Shown here in pieces: positions 1-5,593 of a DNA stretch of 5,679 nt. Under the pieces are notes generated by a model. The model did no database searches, was not told where the DNA came from, and worked only from the letters and a program-made list of their open reading frames with translations. A program made the translations under genes and the position numbers. Positions within the stretch are counted from its first letter, which is position 1, and the number at the start of each line of letters is the position of its first letter. Source of the DNA: Candidatus Saccharimonadia bacterium (GTDB taxonomy: Bacteria > Patescibacteriota > Saccharimonadia > Saccharimonadales > 2-12-FULL-41-12); contig JALQXV010000040.1 of assembly GCA_023263015.1 (NCBI GenBank), forward strand, positions 1 to 5,679. Reading direction: 5' to 3'.

Positions 1-561
1 ACTGGCGTTGGTATTACTGATGCTAAAAAAGCTCTTGTAGAATCAGACGGCGATTTTGACGCAGCCCTTAAGGCAATGCGCCAAAAAGGCATCACTAAGG
101 CTGAAAAGCGCGGTGAACGAGAAGCCCGCGAGGGTATCGTAAGTACCTACAACCATGACAACCGCATTGGTGTAGTGATTGAAGTAAACTGCGAAACCGA
201 ATTCGTGGCTCGCAACGAAGTTTTTGTTGAACTAGTGAAAGACATCGCAATGCACGTTGCAGCTAGCTCACCATTGTACGTTAGTGCCGACAATATCCCA
301 GAAGCTGAAAAGGCTAAAGTAACTGAAGAATTTACCGAGAAGGCTAAAGCCGAAGGTAAGCCAGAAAACATGCTCGAACAAATTGTCGACGGCATGATTA
401 AAAAGTATTTTGCAGAACGTTGTTTGCTTGATCAGCCGTTCATTAAGAACCCAGATCAAACGGTTGCCCAATTTATTAAAGAAGAGGGTATTGCTAAGCT
501 TGGTGAGAACATTATTGTTCGCCGCTTTGCACGTATTGGTATTGGCGAAGTCGAAGAATAA
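1..561 (+). CDS. tsf: Elongation factor Ts, 5'-truncated by the window edge
   Basis: EF-Ts is the nucleotide exchange factor that releases GDP from EF-Tu in the cytoplasm. The frame is open from base 1, so the gene begins upstream; comparison with E. coli EF-Ts suggests about 15 N-terminal residues are missing. The first visible residues, TGVGITDAKKAL, are the UBA-like N-terminal domain that docks on EF-Tu. The core signature EVNCETEFVAR follows at 181-213. The C-terminal part (CLLDQPFIKNPDQTV, then IAKLGENIIVRRFARI) is typical of the family. The inferred full length of about 200 residues matches the short Thermus-type form rather than the roughly 283-residue E. coli form. One oddity is that the Asp of the usual TDFV motif (E. 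coli Asp80) is Glu here (codon 199-201), while the neighbouring Phe is kept. The internal ATG at 76 is not the start. A hairpin terminator follows the stop. Confidence 0.97.
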   Translation, partial: TGVGITDAKKALVESDGDFDAALKAMRQKGITKAEKRGEREAREGIVSTYNHDNRIGVVIEVNCETEFVARNEVFVELVKDIAMHVAASSPLYVSADNIPEAEKAKVTEEFTEKAKAEGKPENMLEQIVDGMIKKYFAERCLLDQPFIKNPDQTVAQFIKEEGIAKLGENIIVRRFARIGIGEVEE

Positions 562-579
562 GAAACTACTATTGCAGTA

Positions 580-615
580 ATAAAACTAACGTCGCGTTTG
601 CGGCGTTAGTTTTAT
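580..615 (+). terminator. Hairpin terminator after tsf
   Basis: A 16-bp stem (580-595 with 600-615) carries a 4-base loop, GTTT, at 596-599. The only imperfection is one T.G wobble. The outer part of the stem is A-rich on the left and ends in TTTTAT on the right, so the U-run is inside the stem and the structure could also work on the opposite strand. It begins 18 bases after the tsf stop and nothing else in the gap explains it. Confidence 0.85.
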
Positions 616-623
616 GCTAGATT
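613..623 (+). promoter_or_regulatory. Possible extended -10 promoter for the 627 ORF and frr
   Basis: TATGCTAGATT sits on and just beyond the right arm of the tsf terminator. It can be read as an extended -10 (TG at 615-616, hexamer TAGATT at 618-623, four of six consensus bases) or as TATGCT at 613-618. Transcription would start around 625-630, at or next to the GTG of the following ORF. No clear -35 is visible. A promoter is needed here because the terminator separates this unit from tsf, but the exact element is uncertain. Confidence 0.45.
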
Positions 624-626
624 CTT

Positions 627-851
627 GTGAGACAAGGACAGCGCTTTGAACAACAACCAACGGCACAGGGCCAAGCAGAAGTGATCGACCTAGCCCAATG
701 GGCAGCCGAACATGGTCGTTCATGGACTCGACAGGAGCCGCCAGAACAGCCCGAACCTCAGGTGCATCCAGTGGTTAACACTTTAATTACAGGTAAAAAT
801 TTAGTACACTTTATGGTAGATCAAACCATTAAGCGAGTACCTAAATTTTGA
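627..851 (+). CDS. Small unrecognised protein, translationally coupled to frr
   Basis: I do not recognise this 74-residue protein. The N-terminal third is Gln-rich, the middle (residues 18-33) could form a helix containing two Trp, residues 37-48 are a Pro/Glu/Gln-rich stretch (EPPEQPEPQVHP), and the C-terminus is basic (TIKRVPKF). There is no signal peptide or membrane segment. The main reason to call it real is its 3' end: the TGA stop lies inside TTGA (848-851), whose TTG is the frr start, and frr has no Shine-Dalgarno site of its own. The GTG start at 627 has no Shine-Dalgarno site and lies very close to the predicted transcription start, so it would be leaderless. An in-frame GTG at 681 is a possible later start, giving 56 residues. 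The position between tsf and frr is where pyrH sits in many bacteria, but this is not a UMP kinase. Confidence 0.6.
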   Translation: MRQGQRFEQQPTAQGQAEVIDLAQWAAEHGRSWTRQEPPEQPEPQVHPVVNTLITGKNLVHFMVDQTIKRVPKF

Positions 852-1411
852 GTCCACAAGAAGTAATTTCCCAAGCTAATACTAAATTCAAAGCAGCTAT
901 TGCGCATTTTGAAACAGAAATTAAAAAACTACGCACTGGTCGCGCTCACCCAAGCATGCTCGACGGAGTCGTTGCCGAAGCATACGGCACGCCAATGCCG
1001 CTTATACAGTTAGCAACGGTAACAGCACCTGAGCCGCAACTTTTGCAAATCTCTCCATTTGACCCAAACAATATACAGGCCATTACTAGTGCAATTCGTG
1101 ACAATCAAACACTCGGCATGAATCCAAGCGATGACGGTCGCATTATTCGCGTACCAGTTCCAGCACTAACCACAGAACGACGACAGCAGATCGTTAAGCA
1201 GCTCGGCGAAAAGGTAGAGGAGTGTCTGATTACTATGCGCGGCGTACGCCGAGATACTCTTGGAGAGCTTGACCAAGCTAAAAAAGATAAAGACATTAGC
1301 GAAGATGAACATAAACGACTCACTGCTCAGGTTGACGAAGCTATGGCAACTCATAAGGCTTCTGTAGACAGCCTCGCCAAGGCAAAAGAAGCCGAAATCA
1401 TGACCGTTTAG
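848..1411 (+). CDS. frr: Ribosome recycling factor
   Basis: RRF works with EF-G to split the post-termination 70S ribosome so its subunits can be reused. The 187 residues match the usual length (E. coli 185). The N-terminal helix contains the conserved KLRTGRAHPSMLDG (residues 27-40), domain II carries the YGTPMPLIQLATV stretch (46-58), and the long helical domain has RGVRRD (131-136), whose Arg134 corresponds to the functionally important Arg132 of E. coli. The TTG start at 848 places LDG at residues 38-40, exactly as in E. coli; no ATG gives a comparable N-terminus. With no Shine-Dalgarno site and a 4-base TTGA overlap with the upstream ORF, translation probably depends on ribosomes finishing that ORF. 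No terminator is visible between this gene and rseP. Confidence 0.97.
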   Translation: MSPQEVISQANTKFKAAIAHFETEIKKLRTGRAHPSMLDGVVAEAYGTPMPLIQLATVTAPEPQLLQISPFDPNNIQAITSAIRDNQTLGMNPSDDGRIIRVPVPALTTERRQQIVKQLGEKVEECLITMRGVRRDTLGELDQAKKDKDISEDEHKRLTAQVDEAMATHKASVDSLAKAKEAEIMTV

Positions 1412-1444
1412 GGCAATACGTAAGCAATAACACTAACAATAACG

Positions 1445-1453
1445 TGATAGAAT
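1445..1453 (+). promoter_or_regulatory. Extended -10 promoter of rseP
   Basis: TG at 1445-1446, one base, then TAGAAT at 1448-1453 (five of six consensus bases). No convincing -35 is present, as is usual for extended -10 promoters. Start about 7 bases downstream would fall near 1460, only about 3 bases before the rseP ATG at 1463, giving an essentially leaderless mRNA. Confidence 0.65.
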
Positions 1454-1462
1454 AATACATAG

Positions 1463-2566
1463 ATGTCAGTAGTTTTGATTATTTTAGCCGTGCTCATGTT
1501 TGTCGGCCTCGTCGTCGTCCATGAGTGGGGGCATTTTATCGCTGCTCGCCGAGGCGGGGTAGAGGTTGAAGAGTTTGGAATTGGTTTTCCGCCTAAAGTT
1601 TGGGCTAAGAAAATTAAGACTAAAAAGAGTAAGTTTATATTCACGATTAACTTATTGCCGCTCGGTGGTTTTGTACGCTTAAAGGGTGAAAATGACGCTG
1701 CCGACGAGCCGCATAGTTTTGGAGCTGCTCCACTAGGCACCAAGGTAAAGATCATGACTGCCGGTGTGATTATGAATTTGATCACCGCGCTCATTATGTT
1801 CACTTTGCTTGCTCTTATTGGCATGCCAAAACTAATCGATAATCAGTTTACGGTAGACAGCGACACCAAAGTAACCCGAGAAGTTACAATAACTGCTGCG
1901 CAAGTCGAAAACGATCAGCCAGCCGCTAAGGCCGGTATGCAAAAGGACGATCGTATCATAAGTATTGCTGGTCAAAAAATTGATAACTCTGCTAGCGTTG
2001 GTGAAATTGCTAAAGACAATGCAGGTAAAACAGTTCCGGTAGTTATACAGCGAGGTGGCGAACAAAAAGAACTCCAAGTTTCTATTAATAAAGAAAATAC
2101 AGGTAAAGGCTTCCTCGGTATTAGCTCATCGCAAAGCGGCATTACGCTACAGCGCAGCACATGGTCAGCGCCAGTAGTTGCCGTAGGGCTGACTGGCCAG
2201 CTAACTGGTTTAACATTTAAAGGTATTGGTACGGCAGTCAGTAGCTTATTTAAGGGCGATACAAAGACTGCAAGCGAGCAAGTCTCGGGTCCGGTAGGTA
2301 TTGCGTACATTTTGAGTGAGGGCAGTAAAATCGGATTTAATTTTGTCTTATTTATTATCGCGGTACTATCGCTTTCACTCGCTATTATGAACGTCCTTCC
2401 AATCCCAGCTCTTGATGGCGGAAGGTTATTTGTACTGCTGCTATTTAAAGCGCTCAAAAAGCCCTTAACTAAAGAACGAGAAGAAGCGATACACGGCACT
2501 GGGTTCGCTGCGTTAATGCTCCTCTTTATTCTTATAACATTCGTCGACATAAAACGTTTCTTCTAA
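1463..2566 (+). CDS. rseP: RseP/RasP-type site-2 intramembrane zinc metalloprotease
   Basis: This is an M50 family protease that cuts substrates such as anti-sigma factors or remnant signal peptides inside the membrane. TM1 (residues 3-19) runs into the zinc-binding HEWGH (20-24). The membrane-associated LPLGGFVRLKGE (65-76) and TM2 (about 98-120) follow. A PDZ domain spans roughly 136-225 with the core QPAAKAGMQKDDRIISI (152-168). SGPVGI (275-280) precedes TM3, which carries the third zinc ligand in NVLPIPALDGG (310-320, Asp318). A last TM segment lies near 345-361. Both halves of the active site are intact. The length of 367 fits single-PDZ members such as Bacillus RasP, shorter than E. coli RseP (450). 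The ATG has no Shine-Dalgarno site but sits at a predicted leaderless start. Which substrate it cuts cannot be told from this window. Confidence 0.95.
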   Translation: MSVVLIILAVLMFVGLVVVHEWGHFIAARRGGVEVEEFGIGFPPKVWAKKIKTKKSKFIFTINLLPLGGFVRLKGENDAADEPHSFGAAPLGTKVKIMTAGVIMNLITALIMFTLLALIGMPKLIDNQFTVDSDTKVTREVTITAAQVENDQPAAKAGMQKDDRIISIAGQKIDNSASVGEIAKDNAGKTVPVVIQRGGEQKELQVSINKENTGKGFLGISSSQSGITLQRSTWSAPVVAVGLTGQLTGLTFKGIGTAVSSLFKGDTKTASEQVSGPVGIAYILSEGSKIGFNFVLFIIAVLSLSLAIMNVLPIPALDGGRLFVLLLFKALKKPLTKEREEAIHGTGFAALMLLFILITFVDIKRFF

Positions 2567-2573
2567 CATTGCT

Positions 2574-3371
2574 ATGGAAGCGTTAGAGCATGAATCAAAG
2601 CCTGTGACTGCAAAAAAACAGGGCAGACTAAGCCCGTTTTCTGCTAGTTTTGTAACCATCGTTTCATATTTAGCGTGTACTATTTTCTTGCCGGCGCTGC
2701 TCGTATCTTTTATCTTCGTGCTAAGTCCATTAGTGGGCGGACCATCGCAGGATGAAATAACTAAGCAGTTAAGCGACTCTAGTACTATTCAGTTCATGCT
2801 TTCCTTGTTTATCTATGCTACGTTGGCTGGGATTATTTATATCTTTATGAAAAGCCGAGACGTTAGTCTTAAAGAGATTGGCTTAGGGCGAGGGCCTAAC
2901 GGTAAGGATGCTCTATATGCAGTAGGATTCTTTATCATTTACTTTGTTGTTAACGCCATTATCTTTGCATTAGTAAAGCAGTACATCCCAGCTATTAATA
3001 CTGAACAGGAACAGCAAATTGGCTATGAAAATGCCGCTGGCCCTGCATTGCTTTTAGTCTTTATTGCCCTCGTTGTATTACCGCCATTAGTGGAAGAGTT
3101 TGCAGTTCGTGGCTTTCTATATACCGGTCTAAGGCGTAAGCTCAGTAAAATTACTGCAACGATGGTTGCGAGTGTATTGTTTGGTTTGGCGCATTTGCAA
3201 TTCCTGAGTGGCGCGGCGCCTCTTTATATTGCAGCTATCGACACGTTTGTACTGTCGGTTTTTCTAATTGCACTGCGTGAGCGCACCGGCAGTTTATGGG
3301 CGGGTATTTTTGTGCACGCTATTAAAAATGGCTTAGCTTTTACAGTTCTATTTTTGTTTGCAGCCCGCTAA
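2574..3371 (+). CDS. CPBP-family intramembrane metalloprotease
   Basis: A polytopic membrane protein of the CPBP (CAAX protease and bacteriocin-processing, Abi) family. All three family motifs are present: EEFAVRG (Glu174, Glu175, Arg179), FGLAH (Phe203, His207) and HAIKN (His248, Asn252). These build a glutamate/histidine active site inside the membrane. About seven hydrophobic segments can be seen, near residues 26-55, 72-92, 115-137, 157-172, 195-210, 216-234 and 242-264. The first 20 residues are polar and probably cytoplasmic. It begins 7 bases after the rseP stop with no Shine-Dalgarno site, which suggests co-transcription and translational coupling with rseP. Bacterial members have varied or unknown roles, including bacteriocin immunity and peptide maturation; the substrate here is unknown. 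No terminator directly follows the stop. Confidence 0.9.
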   Translation: MEALEHESKPVTAKKQGRLSPFSASFVTIVSYLACTIFLPALLVSFIFVLSPLVGGPSQDEITKQLSDSSTIQFMLSLFIYATLAGIIYIFMKSRDVSLKEIGLGRGPNGKDALYAVGFFIIYFVVNAIIFALVKQYIPAINTEQEQQIGYENAAGPALLLVFIALVVLPPLVEEFAVRGFLYTGLRRKLSKITATMVASVLFGLAHLQFLSGAAPLYIAAIDTFVLSVFLIALRERTGSLWAGIFVHAIKNGLAFTVLFLFAAR

Positions 3372-3394
3372 CAGTATCCAAAGTAGCAAGTATA

Positions 3395-3403
3395 TGGTAT
3401 GAT
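3395..3403 (+). promoter_or_regulatory. Extended -10 promoter of the proB-proS operon
   Basis: TG at 3395-3396, one base, then TATGAT at 3398-3403 (five of six consensus bases). The -35 position (3375-3380, TATCCA) is weak. Transcription would begin near 3410, about 5 bases upstream of the leader-peptide ATG, so the whole attenuator would lie within the transcript. Confidence 0.65.
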
Positions 3404-3414
3404 TAACGGGAATT

Positions 3415-3471
3415 ATGAAACACGTATCTGTTTTTGCAAGTCGATTTCCACTCCCGCCCGTTGAGGCGTAG
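3415..3471 (+). CDS. Proline-rich leader peptide of an attenuator
   Basis: This is an 18-codon ORF, ATG to TAG, encoding MKHVSVFASRFPLPPVEA. Three of codons 12-15 are proline (CCA 3448, CCG 3454, CCC 3457), using three different Pro codons just upstream of two exclusive hairpins and genes for a proline-pathway kinase and prolyl-tRNA synthetase. The ORF begins about 5 bases after the predicted transcription start, so it would be translated as a near-leaderless mRNA; GGGA at 3408-3411 is too close and probably partly outside the transcript. Its last codons (GAG GCG TAG) coincide with the first strand of the antiterminator. The likely role is regulatory: slow decoding at Pro codons would signal proline or charged tRNA-Pro shortage. 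It was recognised from architecture, not from homology. Confidence 0.75.
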   Translation: MKHVSVFASRFPLPPVEA

Positions 3472-3500
3472 GTTTTAGTTACTTCAAAACAGCACGCCTC
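3463..3500 (+). promoter_or_regulatory. Antiterminator hairpin of the proline attenuator
   Basis: GAGGCGT (3463-3469) pairs perfectly with ACGCCTC (3494-3500). Inside it, GTTTT (3472-3476) pairs with AAAAC (3486-3490), separated by a small internal loop. The right arm shares 3497-3500 with the left arm of the terminator, so the two cannot form together. The left arm covers the last two sense codons and first stop base of the leader ORF. A competing short hairpin, CGCC (3455-3458) with GGCG (3465-3468), could act as the protective 1:2 stem. Confidence 0.7.
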
Positions 3501-3532
3501 TATCTAGTCAAAGATAGGGGATTTTTTATTTT
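3497..3532 (+). terminator. Attenuator terminator before proB-proS
   Basis: CCTCTATCT (3497-3505) pairs with AGATAGGGG (3512-3520) over 9 bp with a single T.G wobble, around the 6-base loop AGTCAA (3506-3511). An A and then a T-rich run (TTTTTTATTTT, 3522-3532) follow at once. This is a canonical intrinsic terminator, lying upstream of the gene it would control rather than downstream of the CPBP gene, whose stop is 125 bases earlier. It ends 17 bases before the proB-like ATG. Confidence 0.85.
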
Positions 3533-3549
3533 AAACAGGATTACAAATT

Positions 3550-4356
3550 ATGGAAAAGGAAAGAATTGCAGTCAAACTTGGTTCAAACTGTGTCGCCGAT
3601 GAGAACGGCATACGACAAGACGTCCTGAACGATCAAGCTGCACAATTAGGCGAACTCGGCGACGATTACGTGGTTGCCGCAGTTATTACGTCGGGCGCAA
3701 TCGCGGTCGGCAAGCGAATCTGGGAAGCAAACGGTGGGGTTGTAACCGATGGTTTGGCTACGACCTACTCAACAATTGGCCAAGGCGCATTGACAATGGC
3801 ATGGACGGAAGCGTTCAGGCAGCAGGGCGTTCTAACGGGTCAAGTTTTAGTTACACACCACGACATCACAGAAGCCGAGCAAGGGCTAGAAGGAAATATT
3901 TTAGCTGAAACGCTTGCAAAGAATATTGGCAGCGGCGTCATTAACCTAGTTAATGAAAACGATGCACTCAGCGACATTGAGATAATGAAGCTTAAGACTG
4001 GCGGCGATAACGACGGCCTTGCTGCTCATATTGCACAGCTCGTTAAGGCTGATCATCTTATTTTGTTAACAGATGGTGCAGACGGGGTGGAAGACGCCGA
4101 TAAACAGGTTATTGGTACACTTGATAATTCAAACATCATTGGTGTCTTGGCCGACTTACAAGGGGTTGAGGTATCAGATAATAGTCGAGGAGGTATCTAC
4201 TCTAAGGTGCAGGCGGCGTTTGAGTTAACCAATCTTTCAGGTATTAGCGCTCACATTGCAGGCACGGGCAGCTCACTACGAGCAGTCCTCGCGGGGCAAG
4301 CCGGCACTAATATTTGGGCAGAACGTAGTAAAATAAAAGCCGAACTAAGGAAATAA
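3550..4356 (+). CDS. proB: Glutamate 5-kinase-like protein without PUA domain
   Basis: An amino acid kinase family protein resembling glutamate 5-kinase, which phosphorylates glutamate with ATP as the first step of proline synthesis. Key elements are in order: VKLGSN (8-13, Lys9), TSGAIAVG (47-54), GQGAL (77-81), VNENDA (134-139, Asp138), GGDNDGLAA (151-159), LLTDGADGV (172-180) and RGGIYSKVQAA (213-223, Lys219). The positions matching E. coli Lys10, Asp137, Asn149, Asp150 and Lys217 all appear kept, so it is probably active. The 268 residues comprise only the kinase domain; the C-terminal PUA domain of the 367-residue E. coli enzyme is missing. GGIYSK replaces the usual GTGGMxTK. The ATG has AGGA (3537-3540) 9 bases upstream. 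It forms an operon with proS behind the proline attenuator. No proA is present in the window, so a complete pathway cannot be claimed. Confidence 0.85.
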   Translation: MEKERIAVKLGSNCVADENGIRQDVLNDQAAQLGELGDDYVVAAVITSGAIAVGKRIWEANGGVVTDGLATTYSTIGQGALTMAWTEAFRQQGVLTGQVLVTHHDITEAEQGLEGNILAETLAKNIGSGVINLVNENDALSDIEIMKLKTGGDNDGLAAHIAQLVKADHLILLTDGADGVEDADKQVIGTLDNSNIIGVLADLQGVEVSDNSRGGIYSKVQAAFELTNLSGISAHIAGTGSSLRAVLAGQAGTNIWAERSKIKAELRK

Positions 4357-4360
4357 AACC

Positions 4361-5593
4361 ATGCGACTATCACAACTATTCACCAAGACGAGTAAAACAG
4401 TGCCTGCTGACGAGACTGCTCGCAATGCGCAGCTCCTGATTCAGGCTGGCTATGTCTATAAAGTTATGGCCGGCGTGTATGCCTACACGCCACTAGGGCT
4501 CAGCGTGCTTGAAAACATCAAGCAAATCGTCCGTGAGGAAATGAACGCCATTGGCGGTCAGGAGCTCATTATGACTAGTCTGCAACGCCAAGAAACATGG
4601 GAAACTACTGGTCGTTGGGACGACGAGACGGTTGATGTTTGGTTTAAGACTAAGTTACAGGACGGCACCGAACTCGGCTTGGCATGGTCTCACGAAGAAA
4701 TCATTGTCGAAATGATGAAACAGCACATTCATAGCTACCGTGACATGCCAGTTCAGGTTTACCAGTTCCAAACTAAGTTACGCAACGAACTGCGCGCCAA
4801 GAGTGGCATTATGCGTGGACGAGAGTTTGTCATGAAAGACATGTACTCTTTTAACGTTGACGCAGAACAGCACGAAATCTTTTATAACAGATCAATCGAA
4901 GCCTATAAAAAAGTTTACGAACGACTTGGCTTAGACGATGACACCTACGTTACGTTTGCCGCCGGCGGGGCATTTACTGAATTTAGTCATGAGTTCCAAA
5001 CAATCTGTGAAGCTGGCGAAGACTTTATTTACGTTAACCGCGAAAAAGGCGTAGCCGTAAACGAAGAAGTTATGACAGATGAAAATCTTGCAAAGCTTGG
5101 CGTTACTCGTGATGAACTGACTAAAGTTAAGAGTGCTGAGGTCGGCAACATCTTTAACTTCGGCACCGAAAAATGTGAAACGATGGGACTATTCTTCACC
5201 GATGAATCTGGCAAGCAAATACCTGTTCACCTAGGTTCGTACGGTATTGGTGTAACACGCCTCATGGGTGTGATTGCTGAAAAGATGGCCGACGATCGTG
5301 GGCTAGTGTGGCCAGCCGCTATTGCACCAGCTCGCGTGCATTTAATTAGTATTGGCGAAGACGATGAGGCTACTAAGTTGTACGATGCTTTGACCCAAGC
5401 GGGAATTAGTGTAATCTATGACGACCGGGATGTGCGCGCCGGACAAAAGTTCGCAGATGCCGACCTACTCGGCATGCCACATCGCGTCGTTATTAGTAAG
5501 AAGACACTAGAGCAGAACTCAGTTGAGTATAAAGCTCGCACACAAAGTGATTCAGAATTAATTGCACTGGATAAAATAAAAGATCTGGTATAA
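4361..5593 (+). CDS. proS: Prolyl-tRNA synthetase, short form lacking the editing insertion
   Basis: This class II synthetase attaches proline to tRNA-Pro in the cytoplasm. The N-terminus MRLSQLFTKTSK and AGVYAYTPLG (motif 1 region, 37-46) are typical. The Pro-binding loop TSLQRQETWETTGRW (72-86), WSHEE (109-113), motif 2 (RNELRAKSGIMRGREF, 141-156, then MKDMYSF), GGAFTEFSHEF (202-212) and motif 3 GSYGIGVTR (292-300, Arg300) follow. The anticodon-binding domain runs from about 320 to 410. Bacterial-type ProS is usually near 570 residues because an INS editing domain of about 180 residues sits between motifs 2 and 3. Here only about 50 residues join these parts, so Ala-tRNA-Pro cannot be edited in cis. 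The start lies 4 bases after the proB-like stop, with AAGGA (4347-4351) inside the end of that gene, so the two are co-transcribed. Confidence 0.97.
   Translation: MRLSQLFTKTSKTVPADETARNAQLLIQAGYVYKVMAGVYAYTPLGLSVLENIKQIVREEMNAIGGQELIMTSLQRQETWETTGRWDDETVDVWFKTKLQDGTELGLAWSHEEIIVEMMKQHIHSYRDMPVQVYQFQTKLRNELRAKSGIMRGREFVMKDMYSFNVDAEQHEIFYNRSIEAYKKVYERLGLDDDTYVTFAAGGAFTEFSHEFQTICEAGEDFIYVNREKGVAVNEEVMTDENLAKLGVTRDELTKVKSAEVGNIFNFGTEKCETMGLFFTDESGKQIPVHLGSYGIGVTRLMGVIAEKMADDRGLVWPAAIAPARVHLISIGEDDEATKLYDALTQAGISVIYDDRDVRAGQKFADADLLGMPHRVVISKKTLEQNSVEYKARTQSDSELIALDKIKDLV

Noticed and set aside
147..471. Long open frames on the - strand across tsf, frr, rseP and proS
   Set aside because: They lie fully inside well-supported + strand genes, resemble no known family and have no start signals.
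646..684. A 12-codon TTG-started ORF with AAGGA upstream at 634-638, as a second leader peptide
   Set aside because: It overlaps the 74-residue ORF, has no codon bias toward a relevant amino acid, and no terminator or antiterminator follows.
627..866. UGA recoded as glycine, as in Gracilibacteria or SR1
   Set aside because: Reading through the TGA at 849 adds only a few residues before TAA, and no other gene has an in-frame TGA, so the standard code fits.
1412..1462. A terminator between frr and rseP
   Set aside because: No stem of useful length and no T-run is present in the 51-base gap; only the promoter is supported.
3497..3532. The terminator as the 3' end of the CPBP gene transcript only
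   Set aside because: It lies about 125 bases after that stop, downstream of a good promoter and leader ORF, and shares bases with an alternative hairpin. It may still stop read-through, but its placement fits attenuation.
3410..3549. A T-box riboswitch before proB-proS
   Set aside because: The conserved T-box core (AGGGTGGNACCGCG) and a specifier stem are not visible, and the leader is too short. The small proline-rich ORF explains the region better.
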